A stretch of DNA of 64,000 nucleotides from Klebsiella aerogenes (GTDB lineage Bacteria > Pseudomonadota > Gammaproteobacteria > Enterobacterales > Enterobacteriaceae): positions 372,001 through 436,000 of the forward strand of contig CP119076.1 of assembly GCA_029027985.1 (NCBI GenBank), written 5' to 3'. The stretch's first letter is position 1, and the number at the start of each line of letters is the position of its first letter. Positions 31,748 to 56,824 of this stretch are shown here, piece by piece. The notes under the pieces were generated by a model. The model was not told the DNA's origin, did not search any database, and saw only the letters and a program-made list of their open reading frames with translations. Position numbers and translations under genes: made by a program.

Positions 31748-32106
31748 TGAAACGCGTGGCCTTTGTATTTTCTTCCGCTCCGCACGGCAGCGCCGCGGGC
31801 AGGGAAGGGCTGGATGCCTTATTAGCGACTTCCGCCCTGGCTGATGACCTCGGGGTCTTTTTTCTCGGCGATGGCGTGTTTCAGATTATCCCTGGCCAGC
31901 AACCCGGAAAAATCCTCGCGCGTGACTATATCGCGACCTTCAAGCTGTTATCGCTGTACGACATTGAGCAGTGCTGGCTTTGCGCCGCCTCGGCACGCGA
32001 ACGCGGTTTGTCCGCCGATACGCCGTGGGTGGTTGATGTAGAAAGCCTTGAGCCAGAGGCGTTGCGCGCCCGGCTTGACGATTTCGACGTAATCTTACGA
32101 TTCTGA
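31747..32106 (+). CDS. tusC: sulfurtransferase subunit TusC
   Basis: TusC is one of three subunits of the TusBCD hexamer in tRNA 2-thiouridine synthesis. The 119-residue DsrE/F-like protein starts [21 protein letters not shown]. The start overlaps the tusD stop (TGATG), and tusB follows after seven bases. The TusC subunit is thought to be structural; TusD carries the active cysteine. Confidence 0.94.
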   Translation: MKRVAFVFSSAPHGSAAGREGLDALLATSALADDLGVFFLGDGVFQIIPGQQPGKILARDYIATFKLLSLYDIEQCWLCAASARERGLSADTPWVVDVESLEPEALRARLDDFDVILRF

Positions 32107-32113
32107 GGCCCTG

Positions 32114-32401
32114 ATGCTCCACACTTTAAGCGTCTCTCCGTGGCATACCGATCTCGACGCGATGCTACGTCTGATGAAGGCGGGCGACGATTTGCTGTTG
32201 CTCTCCGATGGCGTTGTTGCGGCTATCGCTGACGGCCGCTTCCTTGAAATCCTGCAATCCGCCCCCATAACTATCCACGCTCTGCAAGACGATATCGAAG
32301 CCCGCGGGCTGGCTGGTCAAATTGCGGACAGCGTCGTCAGGGTTGACTATACTGATTTCGTCAGACTTACGGTCAAACATGAAGGTCAGTTGGCTTGGTA
32401 A
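32114..32401 (+). CDS. tusB: sulfurtransferase subunit TusB
   Basis: TusB is the third, DsrH-like subunit of the TusBCD sulfur relay for tRNA thiolation. The 95-residue protein starts [18 protein letters not shown]. It ends the yheO-tusDCB operon. The strong str promoter begins only 22 bases after its stop codon, and no terminator is visible between them, so some read-through into rpsL is likely. Confidence 0.94.
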   Translation: MLHTLSVSPWHTDLDAMLRLMKAGDDLLLLSDGVVAAIADGRFLEILQSAPITIHALQDDIEARGLAGQIADSVVRVDYTDFVRLTVKHEGQLAW

Positions 32402-32423
32402 TGGCGGGATCGTTGTATATTTC

Positions 32424-32452
32424 TTGACACCTTTTCGGCACCGCCCTAAAAT
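32424..32452 (+). promoter_or_regulatory. str operon promoter
   Basis: TTGACA (32424-32429), a 17-base spacer and TAAAAT (32447-32452), followed by a GC-rich discriminator. It is the strong promoter of rpsL-rpsG-fusA-tufA, with the likely start near 32459. Confidence 0.9.
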
Positions 32453-32474
32453 TCTGCGTCCTCATATTATATGA

Positions 32475-32900
<426 letters not shown>

Positions 32901-32980
32901 TGGTTCTCCGTTAAGTAAGGCCAAACGTTTTATATTAATGTCAAACTAAACTCTTTGAGTTTTGGACAATCCTGAATTAA

Positions 32981-33466
<486 letters not shown>

Positions 33467-33550
33467 TCCCTTCGGAGTCATAGTCACCAGGCGGGCGCTT
33501 CAGATAAGTCGCCCGCTCTGGATAACTTAACTGAACGCCTAAAGAAATAA

Positions 33551-36931
<3,381 letters not shown>

Positions 36932-36950
36932 TTCGTTAGCTTTGAATTGA

Positions 36951-36974
36951 AAAGGGCGCTTCGGCGCCCTTTTT
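36951..36974 (+). terminator. str operon terminator with TTCG loop
   Basis: AAAGGGCGC (36951-36959), TTCG loop, GCGCCCTTT (36964-36972) and more T's: a perfect stem with the extra-stable UUCG tetraloop right after tufA. Confidence 0.95.
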
Positions 36975-37055
36975 GCTGCCCGCTATTTAGTAAACGCCAT
37001 GCGGATTTTTATATTCATAAAGTGCGCCGGTACGGATAATTAATAAACAGTCTAT

Positions 37056-37074
37056 TGTAATCATAACTATTCTC
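37056..37074 (+). promoter_or_regulatory. possible Fur box upstream of bfd
   Basis: TGTAATCATAACTATTCTC matches 13 of 19 positions of the Fur consensus GATAATGATAATCATTATC. It lies 36 bases before the bfd start, where iron control is expected and is known for E. coli bfd. Confidence 0.55.
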
Positions 37075-37110
37075 ATTTAAACTTTGTTCATAAATTGAAC
37101 GGGAGTTTAT

Positions 37111-37305
37111 ATGTACGTTTGTTTGTGCAATGGCGTAAGCGATAAAAAAATCCGCCAGGTTGTTCGTCAATTTCAACCGCAATCCTTTCAGCAATTACGT
37201 AAGTTTATTCCCGTTGGAAATCAATGCGGTAAGTGTGTCCGCGCGGCGCGTGAAGTTATGGAAGATGAATTAACCAGTATGCCAGAATTCAAAGAAATAG
37301 CCTGA
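37111..37305 (+). CDS. bfd: bacterioferritin-associated ferredoxin
   Basis: Bfd docks on bacterioferritin and passes electrons to the heme so that stored iron is released. The 64-residue protein has the [2Fe-2S] ligands C4, C6, C39 and C42. A Fur-like box precedes it and bfr follows after 74 bases, giving the usual pair in which low iron raises Bfd. The C-terminus PEFKEIA matches the family. Confidence 0.95.
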   Translation: MYVCLCNGVSDKKIRQVVRQFQPQSFQQLRKFIPVGNQCGKCVRAAREVMEDELTSMPEFKEIA

Positions 37306-37379
37306 TCCCACGCTTCTCTTTTTTGACATCCCTATAGCCCAGACTACGCTTCAATAAGTGGAAGCGGAGGGACTATATA

Positions 37380-37856
37380 ATGAAAGGTGATGTCAAAATC
37401 ATAAGTTATCTCAATAAATTATTGGGAAATGAACTGGTTGCCATTAACCAGTATTTTCTTCATGCGAGAATGTTCAAAAACTGGGGGCTAATGCGCCTCA
37501 ACGACGTTGAATATCATGAATCCATCGATGAAATGAAACACGCCGATAAGTACATCGAGCGTATTCTGTTTCTTGAAGGGATCCCTAATCTGCAGGACCT
37601 GGGCAAACTGGGTATCGGCGAAGATGTCGAGGAGATGCTGCAGTCTGACTTAAGGCTTGAACTTGAAGGCGCTAAAAATCTGCGTGAGGCAATTGCCTAC
37701 GCCGACAGCGTTCATGACTACGTTAGCCGCGATATGATGATTGAAATCCTGACGGATGAAGAAGGCCACATTGACTGGCTTGAAACCGAGTTAGATCTGA
37801 TTGGCAAAATCGGTCTGCAAAATTATCTTCAGTCGCAGATCAAAGTGGCAGACTAG
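37380..37856 (+). CDS. bfr: bacterioferritin
   Basis: Bfr forms a 24-subunit, heme-containing shell that oxidises and stores iron. In 158 residues the ferroxidase ligands E18, E51, H54, E94, E127 and H130 and the heme ligand M52 are all present. The start has GGAGGGA upstream. Its last 17 bases overlap the end of a convergent prepilin peptidase gene. Confidence 0.97.
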   Translation: MKGDVKIISYLNKLLGNELVAINQYFLHARMFKNWGLMRLNDVEYHESIDEMKHADKYIERILFLEGIPNLQDLGKLGIGEDVEEMLQSDLRLELEGAKNLREAIAYADSVHDYVSRDMMIEILTDEEGHIDWLETELDLIGKIGLQNYLQSQIKVAD

Positions 37857-38325
37857 CAAACGTCCGCCACCCGCACCAAAAACCCGCTGCAGCCAGAAAT
37901 GGCCCAAACGGCAGCGGGTTGTTCAATACCCACTCTCTATTCCTGCAAAACTTCGTGTAGAACGCCAGCGTAACCCACGTAGCGCCGGCCGCTAGCGATG
38001 CGGCTAGCACCAGCTGTGGCAGCATTTGCCAACGATGCCAGGCACCAAGGGCGGCAAGATATTTAATATCGCCATATCCCAACCCTTCATACCCGCGAAC
38101 TCCCCGGTATAGCCAATAGAGCATGGCAAAAGAGAGATAACCGGCAATTGCCCCCCAGACGGCGTCTTCAAGCTGTTGCGGCGCCAGACACAGGTAAAAC
38201 AGCAAACCACACCACAGTAGAGGGCAAGTAAAGCGGTCAGGGAGTAGGCCGTGACGCAGGTCTTGTTGGCACAGCGCCAGGGTTAATCCACAATAGCAAA
38301 GTAAGAAGGGGAGGGCGGTAAGCAT
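37840..38325 (-). CDS. orphan prepilin peptidase (A24 family), short form
   Basis: A 161-residue membrane aspartic peptidase of the A24 type, which cleaves type IV prepilin or pseudopilin leaders. Both catalytic aspartates are present: D22 in [12 protein letters not shown] and D86 in [10 protein letters not shown]. The N-terminal methylase domain with its CxxC pairs, found in PilD/GspO, is lacking. I chose the ATG at 38325, preceded by CAGGAGT; a longer version has no ribosome site. In E. coli gspO is at this locus; here no gsp genes adjoin it. About five hydrophobic segments. Its true substrate is unclear. Confidence 0.88.
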   Translation of the reverse strand: MLTALPFLLCYCGLTLALCQQDLRHGLLPDRFTCPLLWCGLLFYLCLAPQQLEDAVWGAIAGYLSFAMLYWLYRGVRGYEGLGYGDIKYLAALGAWHRWQMLPQLVLAASLAAGATWVTLAFYTKFCRNREWVLNNPLPFGPFLAAAGFWCGWRTFASLPL

Positions 38326-39014
<689 letters not shown>

Positions 39015-39034
39015 TCAGGTCATCGAGCGATTGA

Positions 39035-41430
<2,396 letters not shown>

Positions 41431-41443
41431 TTTTAGAGGATAA

Positions 41444-41725
<282 letters not shown>

Positions 41726-41730
41726 GGTAG

Positions 41731-43656
<1,926 letters not shown>

Positions 43657-43680
43657 TACAGTACGCATTCTCAATACGAA

Positions 43681-43712
43681 TAAACGGCTCAGCGATGAGC
43701 CGTTTATTTTTT
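43681..43712 (+). terminator. S10 operon terminator
   Basis: TAAACGGCTC (43681-43690) and GAGCCGTTTA (43697-43706) with an AGCGAT loop, then TTTTTT. It lies 24 bases after rpsQ and directly before the spc promoter. Confidence 0.92.
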
Positions 43713-43736
43713 CTACCCATATTGCAGAAGCGGTGT

Positions 43737-43742
43737 TATAAT
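43737..43742 (+). promoter_or_regulatory. spc operon promoter, -10 element
   Basis: TATAAT at 43737-43742 followed by GCCGCGCC; the -35 region near 43712-43717 (TTCTAC region) is weak. Placement between the S10 terminator and rplN matches the E. coli spc promoter. Confidence 0.75.
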
Positions 43743-43808
43743 GCCGCGCCCTCGATATGGGGCTTTGTAACGACCCAACTTTTGGGTCCCAGTAGTAGTT
43801 GACATTAG

Positions 43809-45071
<1,263 letters not shown>

Positions 45072-45076
45072 GGTAG

Positions 45077-45391
<315 letters not shown>

Positions 45392-45415
45392 TTACCAATT
45401 GAATCACGGGAGTAA

Positions 45416-46723
<1,308 letters not shown>

Positions 46724-46728
46724 GGTAG

Positions 46729-47862
<1,134 letters not shown>

Positions 47863-47869
47863 GTAGCAG

Positions 47870-49349
<1,480 letters not shown>

Positions 49350-49385
49350 TTTATTCGCATATTTTTCTTGCAAAGTTGGGTTGAG

Positions 49386-49418
49386 CTGGCTAGATTAGCC
49401 AGCCAATCTTTTGTATGT
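49386..49418 (+). terminator. hairpin between rpmJ and rpsM, possible spc terminator
   Basis: GCTGGCTA and TAGCCAGC form a perfect eight-base stem around GAT, followed by CAATCTTTTG. The T-run is poor, in keeping with the partial read-through known between spc and alpha operons in E. coli. Confidence 0.6.
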
Positions 49419-49421
49419 CTG

Positions 49422-49505
49422 TATGTATCCATTTGAGTATCCTGAAAACGGGCTTTTCAGCATGGTGCGTACATATTAAATAGTAGGAGTGCATAGTGGC
49501 CCGTA
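49422..49505 (+). promoter_or_regulatory. alpha operon leader, S4-binding pseudoknot
   Basis: The sequence TGAAAACGGGCTTTTCAGCATGG and the stretch leading to AGGAGTGCATAGTG at rpsM reproduce the E. coli alpha-operon leader, where S4 binds a nested pseudoknot and represses translation of S13. Only a few positions differ. The pairing of TGAAAA with TTTTCA is intact. Confidence 0.8.
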
Positions 49506-49852
49506 TAGCAGGCATTAACATTCCTGATCAGAAACATACCGTAATTGCTTTGACTGCAATCTTCGGTATCGGCAAGACCCGTTCTAAAGCCATCTGTGCT
49601 GACACGGGTATCGCTGAAAATGTTAAGATCAGTGAGCTGTCTGAAGAACAGATTGAATCTCTGCGTGAAGCAGTAGGTAAATTTGTCGTTGAAGGTGATC
49701 TGCGCCGTGAAATCACCCTGAGCATCAAGCGTCTGATGGACCTTGGTTGCTACCGTGGTTTGCGCCATCGTCGTGGTCTTCCGGTTCGCGGTCAGCGTAC
49801 TAAGACCAACGCACGTACCCGTAAGGGTCCGCGTAAACCGATCAAGAAATAA
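49496..49852 (+). CDS. rpsM: 30S ribosomal protein S13
   Basis: S13, 118 residues, starts with GTG ([20 protein letters not shown]). It forms inter-subunit bridges B1a and B1b and touches P-site tRNA with its basic tail. It is the first alpha-operon gene, and its start is part of the S4 pseudoknot. Confidence 0.98.
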   Translation: MARIAGINIPDQKHTVIALTAIFGIGKTRSKAICADTGIAENVKISELSEEQIESLREAVGKFVVEGDLRREITLSIKRLMDLGCYRGLRHRRGLPVRGQRTKTNARTRKGPRKPIKK

Positions 49853-49865
49853 TCGGGGTGATTGA

Positions 49866-50258
<393 letters not shown>

Positions 50259-50272
50259 CGCCTCGTTTCTAG

Positions 50273-50911
<639 letters not shown>

Positions 50912-50936
50912 AGCTTAGTACCAAAGAGAGGACACA

Positions 50937-51926
50937 ATGCAGGGTTCTGTGACAGAGTTTCTAAAACCGCGCCTGGTCGATATCGAGCAAGTGAGTTCGA
51001 CGCACGCCAAGGTGACCCTTGAGCCTTTAGAGCGTGGCTTCGGCCATACTCTGGGTAACGCACTGCGCCGTATTCTGCTCTCATCGATGCCGGGTTGCGC
51101 GGTGACCGAGGTTGAGATTGATGGTGTACTGCACGAGTACAGCACCAAAGAAGGCGTTCAGGAAGACATCCTTGAAATCCTGCTCAACCTGAAAGGGCTG
51201 GCGGTGAGAGTTCAGGGTAAAGATGAAGTCATCCTTACTTTGAATAAATCTGGCATTGGCCCTGTGACTGCAGCCGACATTACCCACGACGGTGATGTCG
51301 AAATCGTCAAGCCGCAGCACGTGATCTGCCACCTGACCGATGAGAACGCAGCTATCAGCATGCGTATCAAAGTTCAGCGCGGTCGCGGTTATGTGCCGGC
51401 TTCTGCCCGAATTCATTCGGAAGAAGATGAGCGCCCAATCGGCCGTCTGCTGGTCGACGCCTGCTACAGCCCTGTAGAGCGTATTGCCTACAATGTTGAA
51501 GCTGCGCGTGTTGAGCAGCGTACCGACCTGGACAAGCTGGTCATCGAGATGGAAACCAATGGCACAATCGATCCTGAAGAGGCGATTCGTCGTGCGGCAA
51601 CCATTCTGGCTGAACAACTGGAAGCTTTCGTTGACTTACGTGATGTACGTCAGCCGGAAGTGAAAGAAGAGAAACCAGAGTTCGATCCGATCCTGCTGCG
51701 CCCTGTTGACGATCTGGAATTGACTGTCCGCTCTGCTAACTGCCTCAAGGCAGAAGCTATCCACTATATCGGTGATCTGGTACAGCGTACCGAGGTTGAG
51801 TTGCTGAAAACGCCGAACCTGGGTAAAAAATCTCTTACCGAGATTAAAGACGTGCTGGCTTCACGTGGTCTGTCTCTGGGCATGCGCCTGGAAAACTGGC
51901 CGCCGGCAAGCATTGCTGACGAGTAA
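50937..51926 (+). CDS. rpoA: RNA polymerase alpha subunit
   Basis: The alpha subunit starts RNA polymerase assembly through its N-terminal domain (about 1-235) and contacts UP elements, CRP and other activators through its C-terminal domain (about 249-329), in which the DNA-binding RSANCLKAE (R265) is intact. It has 329 residues. Placement inside a ribosomal-protein operon ties polymerase supply to ribosome synthesis. Confidence 0.98.
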
Positions 51927-51942
51927 CCGGATCACAGGTTAA

Positions 51943-52353
<411 letters not shown>

Positions 52354-52366
52354 TCTGCAGTAACGT

Positions 52367-52394
52367 AAAAAAACCCGCCCCGGCGGGTTTTTTT
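52367..52394 (+). terminator. alpha operon terminator
   Basis: AAAAAAACCCGC and GCGGGTTTTTTT flank a CCCG loop: a strong intrinsic terminator 14 bases after rplQ. Confidence 0.93.
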
Positions 52395-52461
52395 ATATCT
52401 ACCGTTTCCCCGTTTCACTACAATATTTGTACTCTTTTTGTTCATCCCTGGGAGCCGTATA

Positions 52462-52830
52462 ATGTGGTTACTGGACCAGTGGGCAGAACGCCATATCCTC
52501 GATGCACAAACCAAAGGCGAGTTTGATAATCTTCCCGGCAGCGGCGCGCCGCTGGAACTGGATGATGATTCTCACGTGCCGTCTGAGCTGCGTGCCGGTT
52601 ATCGCTTGCTGAAAAATGCCGGTTGCTTACCTCCTGAGCTGGAGCTACGTAAAGATGCGGTTGCGCTGAGTGATTTACTCAAGAATGTGCAACGTGACGA
52701 TCCGCAGTATGCCGAGTTGAACCGTCGCCTCACCCTGTTCGAACTAAAATTACGTCAAGCAGGGATGGATACTGATTTTCTGCGCGGTGATTATGCGGAC
52801 AGACTGTGGCACAAAATTAACGAGGAATAG
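52462..52830 (+). CDS. yhdN: DUF1992 protein YhdN
   Basis: A 122-residue protein starting MWLLDQWAERHILDAQTKGE, with the conserved FDNLPGSGAPLELDDD segment of the DUF1992 (DnaJ-related, YhdN) family. A slightly longer frame starts at 52438 but lacks a ribosome site; GGGAG precedes the chosen ATG. Function unknown. It lies two bases before zntR, suggesting co-transcription. Confidence 0.93.
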   Translation: MWLLDQWAERHILDAQTKGEFDNLPGSGAPLELDDDSHVPSELRAGYRLLKNAGCLPPELELRKDAVALSDLLKNVQRDDPQYAELNRRLTLFELKLRQAGMDTDFLRGDYADRLWHKINEE

Positions 52831-52832
52831 CT

Positions 52833-53258
52833 ATGTATCGTATTGGCGAGTTAGCCAAACTGGCTGATGTCACCCCGGACACCATCCGTTACTATGAAAA
52901 GCAGCAGATGATGGATCACAATATTCGTACTGAAGGTGGATTTCGCCTCTACACGGAGAGTGACCTACAGCGGCTGCGCTTTATTCGCTATGCCCGACAG
53001 CTCGGTTTCACGTTGGAAGCGATCCGCGAGTTATTGTCGATCCGCATTGATCCTGAACACCATACCTGCCACGACTCGAAGGGGATTGTGCAAGCGCGAC
53101 TTAGCGAGGTTGAAGCACGCATTAAGGAGTTACAGACAATGCGGCGGTCTTTGCAAAGACTCAATGATGCCTGTTGCGGCACCGCTCATAGCAGCGTTTA
53201 CTGTTCTATTCTTGAAGCTCTGGAGCAAGGTGCCAGCACCAACAATACAGGACGTTGA
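52833..53258 (+). CDS. zntR: zinc-responsive MerR-family activator ZntR
   Basis: ZntR activates zntA, the zinc/cadmium/lead-exporting ATPase, when Zn(II) is in excess. In 141 residues it has the N-terminal MerR helix-turn-helix (MYRIGELAKLADVTPDTIRY), a dimerisation helix and the metal site with C79, C114, C115, H119 and C124. zntA is not in this window; in E. coli it is distant too. Confidence 0.96.
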   Translation: MYRIGELAKLADVTPDTIRYYEKQQMMDHNIRTEGGFRLYTESDLQRLRFIRYARQLGFTLEAIRELLSIRIDPEHHTCHDSKGIVQARLSEVEARIKELQTMRRSLQRLNDACCGTAHSSVYCSILEALEQGASTNNTGR

Positions 53259-53315
53259 TTTTTCCCGCGCGTGGATCTACACTCGCGCCGAATTCATACC
53301 ATCACTGGAGTTACT

Positions 53316-53531
53316 ATGAGTCGCTATCAGCACACCAAAGGGCAAATTAAAGACAACGCGATTGAGGCATTACTTCATGACCCATTATTCAGACAACGGG
53401 TTGAGAAGAACAAGAAAGGGAAAGGAAGCTATCAACGTAAAGATAAACACGCAGGGCGGAATGACCGGGAGGCCAGTGGCAAGCAAGCGAATCGCTTTTT
53501 TACCACTGGCCTTCTGCTTTCTGTGTGCTGA
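53316..53531 (+). CDS. arfA: alternative ribosome-rescue factor ArfA
   Basis: ArfA frees ribosomes stalled on nonstop mRNA by recruiting release factor 2, a backup to tmRNA. The full frame encodes 71 residues ([20 protein letters not shown] at the start), with the basic [15 protein letters not shown] region that lies in the mRNA channel. The last third contains a long hairpin and an internal terminator, so most transcripts should lack a stop codon; the active protein is the truncated one and appears when tmRNA fails. The stop codon directly abuts the convergent mscL stop. Confidence 0.93.
   Translation: MSRYQHTKGQIKDNAIEALLHDPLFRQRVEKNKKGKGSYQRKDKHAGRNDREASGKQANRFFTTGLLLSVC
53471..53511 (+). 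terminator. hairpin and terminator within arfA
   Basis: GGCCAGTGG (53471-53479) pairs with CCACTGGCC (53503-53511), and nested within it AAGCG (53485-53489) and CGCTT (53493-53497) form a stem followed by T's to 53501. The inner part is an intrinsic terminator; the outer stem is the kind of duplex that RNase III cuts in E. coli arfA. Both remove the stop codon from the mRNA. Confidence 0.85.
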
Positions 53532-53942
53532 TTAAGAACGGTTGTTCTGTTCTTTCAGCAGATCGCGGATTTCACTCAGCAGTACTTCTTCTTTGCTCGG
53601 CACCGGGGCGGCTGGCTCTTCTTCTTTCTTACGGTTCAGTTTATTCATCAATTTGATGGCCATGAAAATCGCAAAGGCGACGATGATGAAATCAAAGATA
53701 TTCTGAATAAACATACCATAGTGCATAACAACGGCTGGGACATCTCCCTGCGCATCGCGTAGCGTGACGGCGAACTGTTTAAAGTCGACTCCGCCAATGA
53801 GTAAACCCAGCGGAGGCATAATAATATCGGCCACTAATGACGATACAATTTTACCGAATGCTGCACCAATGATGACACCCACTGCCAAATCGACAACATT
53901 CCCGCGCATTGCGAATTCGCGGAATTCTTTTAAAATACTCAT
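53532..53942 (-). CDS. mscL: large-conductance mechanosensitive channel MscL
   Basis: MscL opens a wide pore in the inner membrane when turgor becomes dangerous. The 136-residue protein starts [20 protein letters not shown], with two membrane helices (about 15-45 and 75-100), the glycine/alanine-rich pore helix ([10 protein letters not shown]) and a C-terminal helical bundle with [15 protein letters not shown] longer in-frame start upstream is unlikely. It converges directly on arfA. Confidence 0.97.
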   Translation of the reverse strand: MSILKEFREFAMRGNVVDLAVGVIIGAAFGKIVSSLVADIIMPPLGLLIGGVDFKQFAVTLRDAQGDVPAVVMHYGMFIQNIFDFIIVAFAIFMAIKLMNKLNRKKEEEPAAPVPSKEEVLLSEIRDLLKEQNNRS

Positions 53943-54054
53943 TTTACTCTCCTTGAGCCAGCTGACACCGATAAGTTTATCAAATGTATTTCCATTTTCC
54001 ATTGCTGTTGGATAATTGCTGAAAAATATTATCCATTGATAAATAAGGGATAAT

Positions 54055-54084
54055 AAAAAGGGCGTCAGTATGACACCCATTTTT
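54055..54084 (-). terminator. trkA terminator
   Basis: GGGCGTCA (54060-54067) and TGACACCC (54071-54078) pair with one mismatch around GTA, with A's on the left and T's on the right. On the minus strand it ends the def-fmt-rsmB-trkA operon directly after the trkA stop. Confidence 0.8.
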
Positions 54085-54086
54085 AA

Positions 54087-55463
54087 TTACAAGAAGAATG
54101 GACTCGGCTGGAATAGCCTCTCAACGTCCGAGATAAATTTCTTATCGGTCAGGAACATAATTACATGGTCGCCCTGCTCGATACGCAAATTATTATTGGC
54201 AATCATAACGTCATTACCGCGTACGACTGCGCCAATGATTGTTCCCGGTGGCAGCTTAATTTCATCAATTGAACGCCCGACAACACGCGAGGTGCTTTCA
54301 TCTCCATGAGCGACTGCCTCGATGGCTTCGGCAACACCGCGACGCAGTGATGAGACGCCAACAATGTCGGCTTTACGCACGTGGCTAAGTAGTGCGGAAA
54401 TAGTTGCCTGCTGTGGGGAGATGGCAATATCAATCACACTTCCCTGTACCAGGTCGACATAAGCGCGACGTTGGATTAGCACCATTACCTTCTTGGCGCC
54501 CATCCGCTTGGCCAGCATTGCTGACATGATATTCGCCTCATCGTCGTTGGTGACAGCAATAAACAGATCGACTTGATCGATATGCTCCTCAGCCAACAAC
54601 TCTTGATCCGAGGCATCACCATAGAACACGATCGTATTCTGTAGTTTTTCGGCGAGTTCTGCGGCGCGCTGTTGATCACGCTCGATCAACTTCACGCTGT
54701 AGTCCTTCTCCAGACGATGGGCGAGACCGGCGCCGATATTGCCGCCGCCGACCAGCATAATACGCTTGTAAGGTTTTTCCAGACGCTGAAGTTCGCTCAT
54801 TACCGCGCGAATATGTTGTGATGCGGCAATAAAGAAGACTTCGTCGCCAGCTTCAACGATGGTTGAACCCTGGGGGCGGATTGGACGGTCGTGACGGAAG
54901 ATAGCGGCGACGCGCGTATCGATATGTGGCATATGTTCGCGCATCGTGGAGAGTGCGTTGCCAACCAACGGCCCGCCATAGTACGCCTTCACCACCGCCA
55001 GGCTCACTTTCCCCTCGGCGAAGTTCACCACCTGCAGCGCACCAGGGTACTCAATAAGGCGGTAGATATTATCGATGACCAACTGCTCCGGGGCGATCAA
55101 ATGGTCAATGGGGACCGCTTCTGAGTGGAAAAGCTTATCGGCATCGCGAACATAATCCGGAGAACGAATACGGGCGATACGGTTTGGCGTGTTAAACAGC
55201 GAATAGGCGACCTGGCAGGCCACCATATTGGTTTCATCTGAACTGGTCACTGCGACCAACATATCGGCATCGTCGGCGCCAGCTTCGCGCAGTACGCGCG
55301 GATGAGAGCCGTGTCCTTGAACGACGCGGAGATCGAATTTATCCTGCAGCCCCCGTAGGCGGTCGCCGTTGGTATCGACCAGCGTAATATCGTTGTTTTC
55401 GCCAACGAGATTTTCCGCCAGCGTGCCGCCAACCTGTCCGGCGCCAAGAATAATAATCTTCAT
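54087..55463 (-). CDS. trkA: Trk potassium uptake regulatory subunit TrkA
   Basis: TrkA is the peripheral NAD(H)-binding subunit that gates the TrkG/TrkH potassium channels. The 458-residue protein is a tandem duplication: Rossmann RCK-N motifs [13 protein letters not shown] (near 7) and [13 protein letters not shown] (near 239), each followed by an RCK-C domain. It lies 13 bases after rsmB in the def-fmt-rsmB-trkA operon. Confidence 0.97.
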   Translation of the reverse strand: MKIIILGAGQVGGTLAENLVGENNDITLVDTNGDRLRGLQDKFDLRVVQGHGSHPRVLREAGADDADMLVAVTSSDETNMVACQVAYSLFNTPNRIARIRSPDYVRDADKLFHSEAVPIDHLIAPEQLVIDNIYRLIEYPGALQVVNFAEGKVSLAVVKAYYGGPLVGNALSTMREHMPHIDTRVAAIFRHDRPIRPQGSTIVEAGDEVFFIAASQHIRAVMSELQRLEKPYKRIMLVGGGNIGAGLAHRLEKDYSVKLIERDQQRAAELAEKLQNTIVFYGDASDQELLAEEHIDQVDLFIAVTNDDEANIMSAMLAKRMGAKKVMVLIQRRAYVDLVQGSVIDIAISPQQATISALLSHVRKADIVGVSSLRRGVAEAIEAVAHGDESTSRVVGRSIDEIKLPPGTIIGAVVRGNDVMIANNNLRIEQGDHVIMFLTDKKFISDVERLFQPSPFFL

Positions 55464-55476
55464 CAGATGTGACCCA

Positions 55477-56772
55477 TTAATTCCGCTTTTTGATTAGCTT
55501 AGCGTAAAAGAACCCATCACCTTCTTCCGCCCCAGGCAGGTTTTGCTGACCCGGGTTTTCCGGAGTCCCTGTCTCATGGAGTTCAGCATCCCTGGTACGT
55601 ATCAGGAAAGCAGCAATTTGCTGGCTGTTTTCTTCCGGCAGAATAGAACATGTCGCATAAACCAGAGTGCCGCCTGGCTTCAGATGAGCCCAGGTGGCGT
55701 CGAGAATTTCCGCCTGCAATTGGGCAAGTTCGGCGATATCACGATCTCTACGCAGCCATTTAATATCCGGATGGCGGCGAATAACACCGGTGGCTGAGCA
55801 GGGGGCATCCAGCAAAATACGATCGAAATGCTCATCGCCGCACCACTGCTCAGGATAGCGACCATCACCCTGTTTGACTTCAGCTTTCATGCCCAGACGT
55901 TTCAGGTTGTCATAGACGCGTGACAGGCGCTGTTGATCGATATCGACCGCCATCAGGTTGGCCTGCGGCGCCACTTCCAGAATATGGGTCGTTTTACCAC
56001 CTGGCGCAGCGCAGAGATCGAGAATACGCTCGCCGTTTTCTGGCTGCAGATAGCGCATGCAGCCCTGGGCGGACGCATCCTGAACGGTTACCCAGCCTTC
56101 GTCAAAACCCGGTAACGCGTGGACCGGAGCCGGGGAAGCGAGACGTACGGCATCGGGGTAGTCCGGATGGGGAAAGCCCTGCAAACCAGCGCCTTCCAGC
56201 AGGGAAAGCCATTCGTCACGTGAATGGTGATTGCGGTTAACGCGTAGCCACATTGGCGGACGCAGGTTATTGGCGGCGACAATATCCTGCCATTGCTGCG
56301 GCCAGGCCTGTTGCAGACGTTTAAGCAGCCATTTAGGGTGAAGATAACGGTTTTCATGTTGGGCAAATTCGGCCAGCAGTTCTTCCTGCTGGCGTTGGAA
56401 CTGGCGCAATACGCCATTGATAAGCCCTTTTAGCTGCGGACGTTTAATCGCCACTGCGCCTTCCACCGTTTCCGCCAGTGCGGCGTGAGGGGGAATGCGG
56501 GTATAGAGCAGTTGATACAGCCCGACCATTATCAGGAAATGCACGGTACGCTGCTTGCCGGTCATTGGACGGGCCATTAGTTTATTGATCAGCCACTCAA
56601 GTTGGCTTAGCGTACGCAAAACGCCAAAACACAGCTCCTGCAGCAGTGCTTTGTCTTTCTCGCTCACTTTTTGCTGTAGCGGCGGTAGAACGTTGCTTAA
56701 AGACTGGCCTTTCTCAACGACCTGCTCGATGGCCTGAGCTGCCAGACTGCGTAAATTAGTGTTTTTTTTCAT
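55477..56772 (-). CDS. rsmB: 16S rRNA (cytosine 967-C5)-methyltransferase RsmB
   Basis: RsmB methylates C967 of 16S rRNA. The 431-residue protein has an N-terminal NusB-like domain (about 5-140) and a C-terminal Rossmann methyltransferase with the SAM motif [13 protein letters not shown], the [15 protein letters not shown] motif and the catalytic cysteine in [11 protein letters not shown] hairpin resembling a terminator separates it from fmt, so its expression may be lower than that of fmt. Confidence 0.96.
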   Translation of the reverse strand: MKKNTNLRSLAAQAIEQVVEKGQSLSNVLPPLQQKVSEKDKALLQELCFGVLRTLSQLEWLINKLMARPMTGKQRTVHFLIMVGLYQLLYTRIPPHAALAETVEGAVAIKRPQLKGLINGVLRQFQRQQEELLAEFAQHENRYLHPKWLLKRLQQAWPQQWQDIVAANNLRPPMWLRVNRNHHSRDEWLSLLEGAGLQGFPHPDYPDAVRLASPAPVHALPGFDEGWVTVQDASAQGCMRYLQPENGERILDLCAAPGGKTTHILEVAPQANLMAVDIDQQRLSRVYDNLKRLGMKAEVKQGDGRYPEQWCGDEHFDRILLDAPCSATGVIRRHPDIKWLRRDRDIAELAQLQAEILDATWAHLKPGGTLVYATCSILPEENSQQIAAFLIRTRDAELHETGTPENPGQQNLPGAEEGDGFFYAKLIKKRN

Positions 56773-56778
56773 AAGCGT

Positions 56779-56810
56779 AAAAATAAAAATGCCCGGTGAA
56801 TCCGGGCTTT
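56779..56810 (-). terminator. terminator-like hairpin between fmt and rsmB
   Basis: On the minus strand GCCCGG-ATTCA-CCGGGC is followed by ATTTTTATTTTT. It has the form of an intrinsic terminator inside the def-fmt-rsmB-trkA cluster, so it may attenuate rather than end transcription. Confidence 0.7.
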
Positions 56811-56824
56811 AGAAGAGACGGCCG

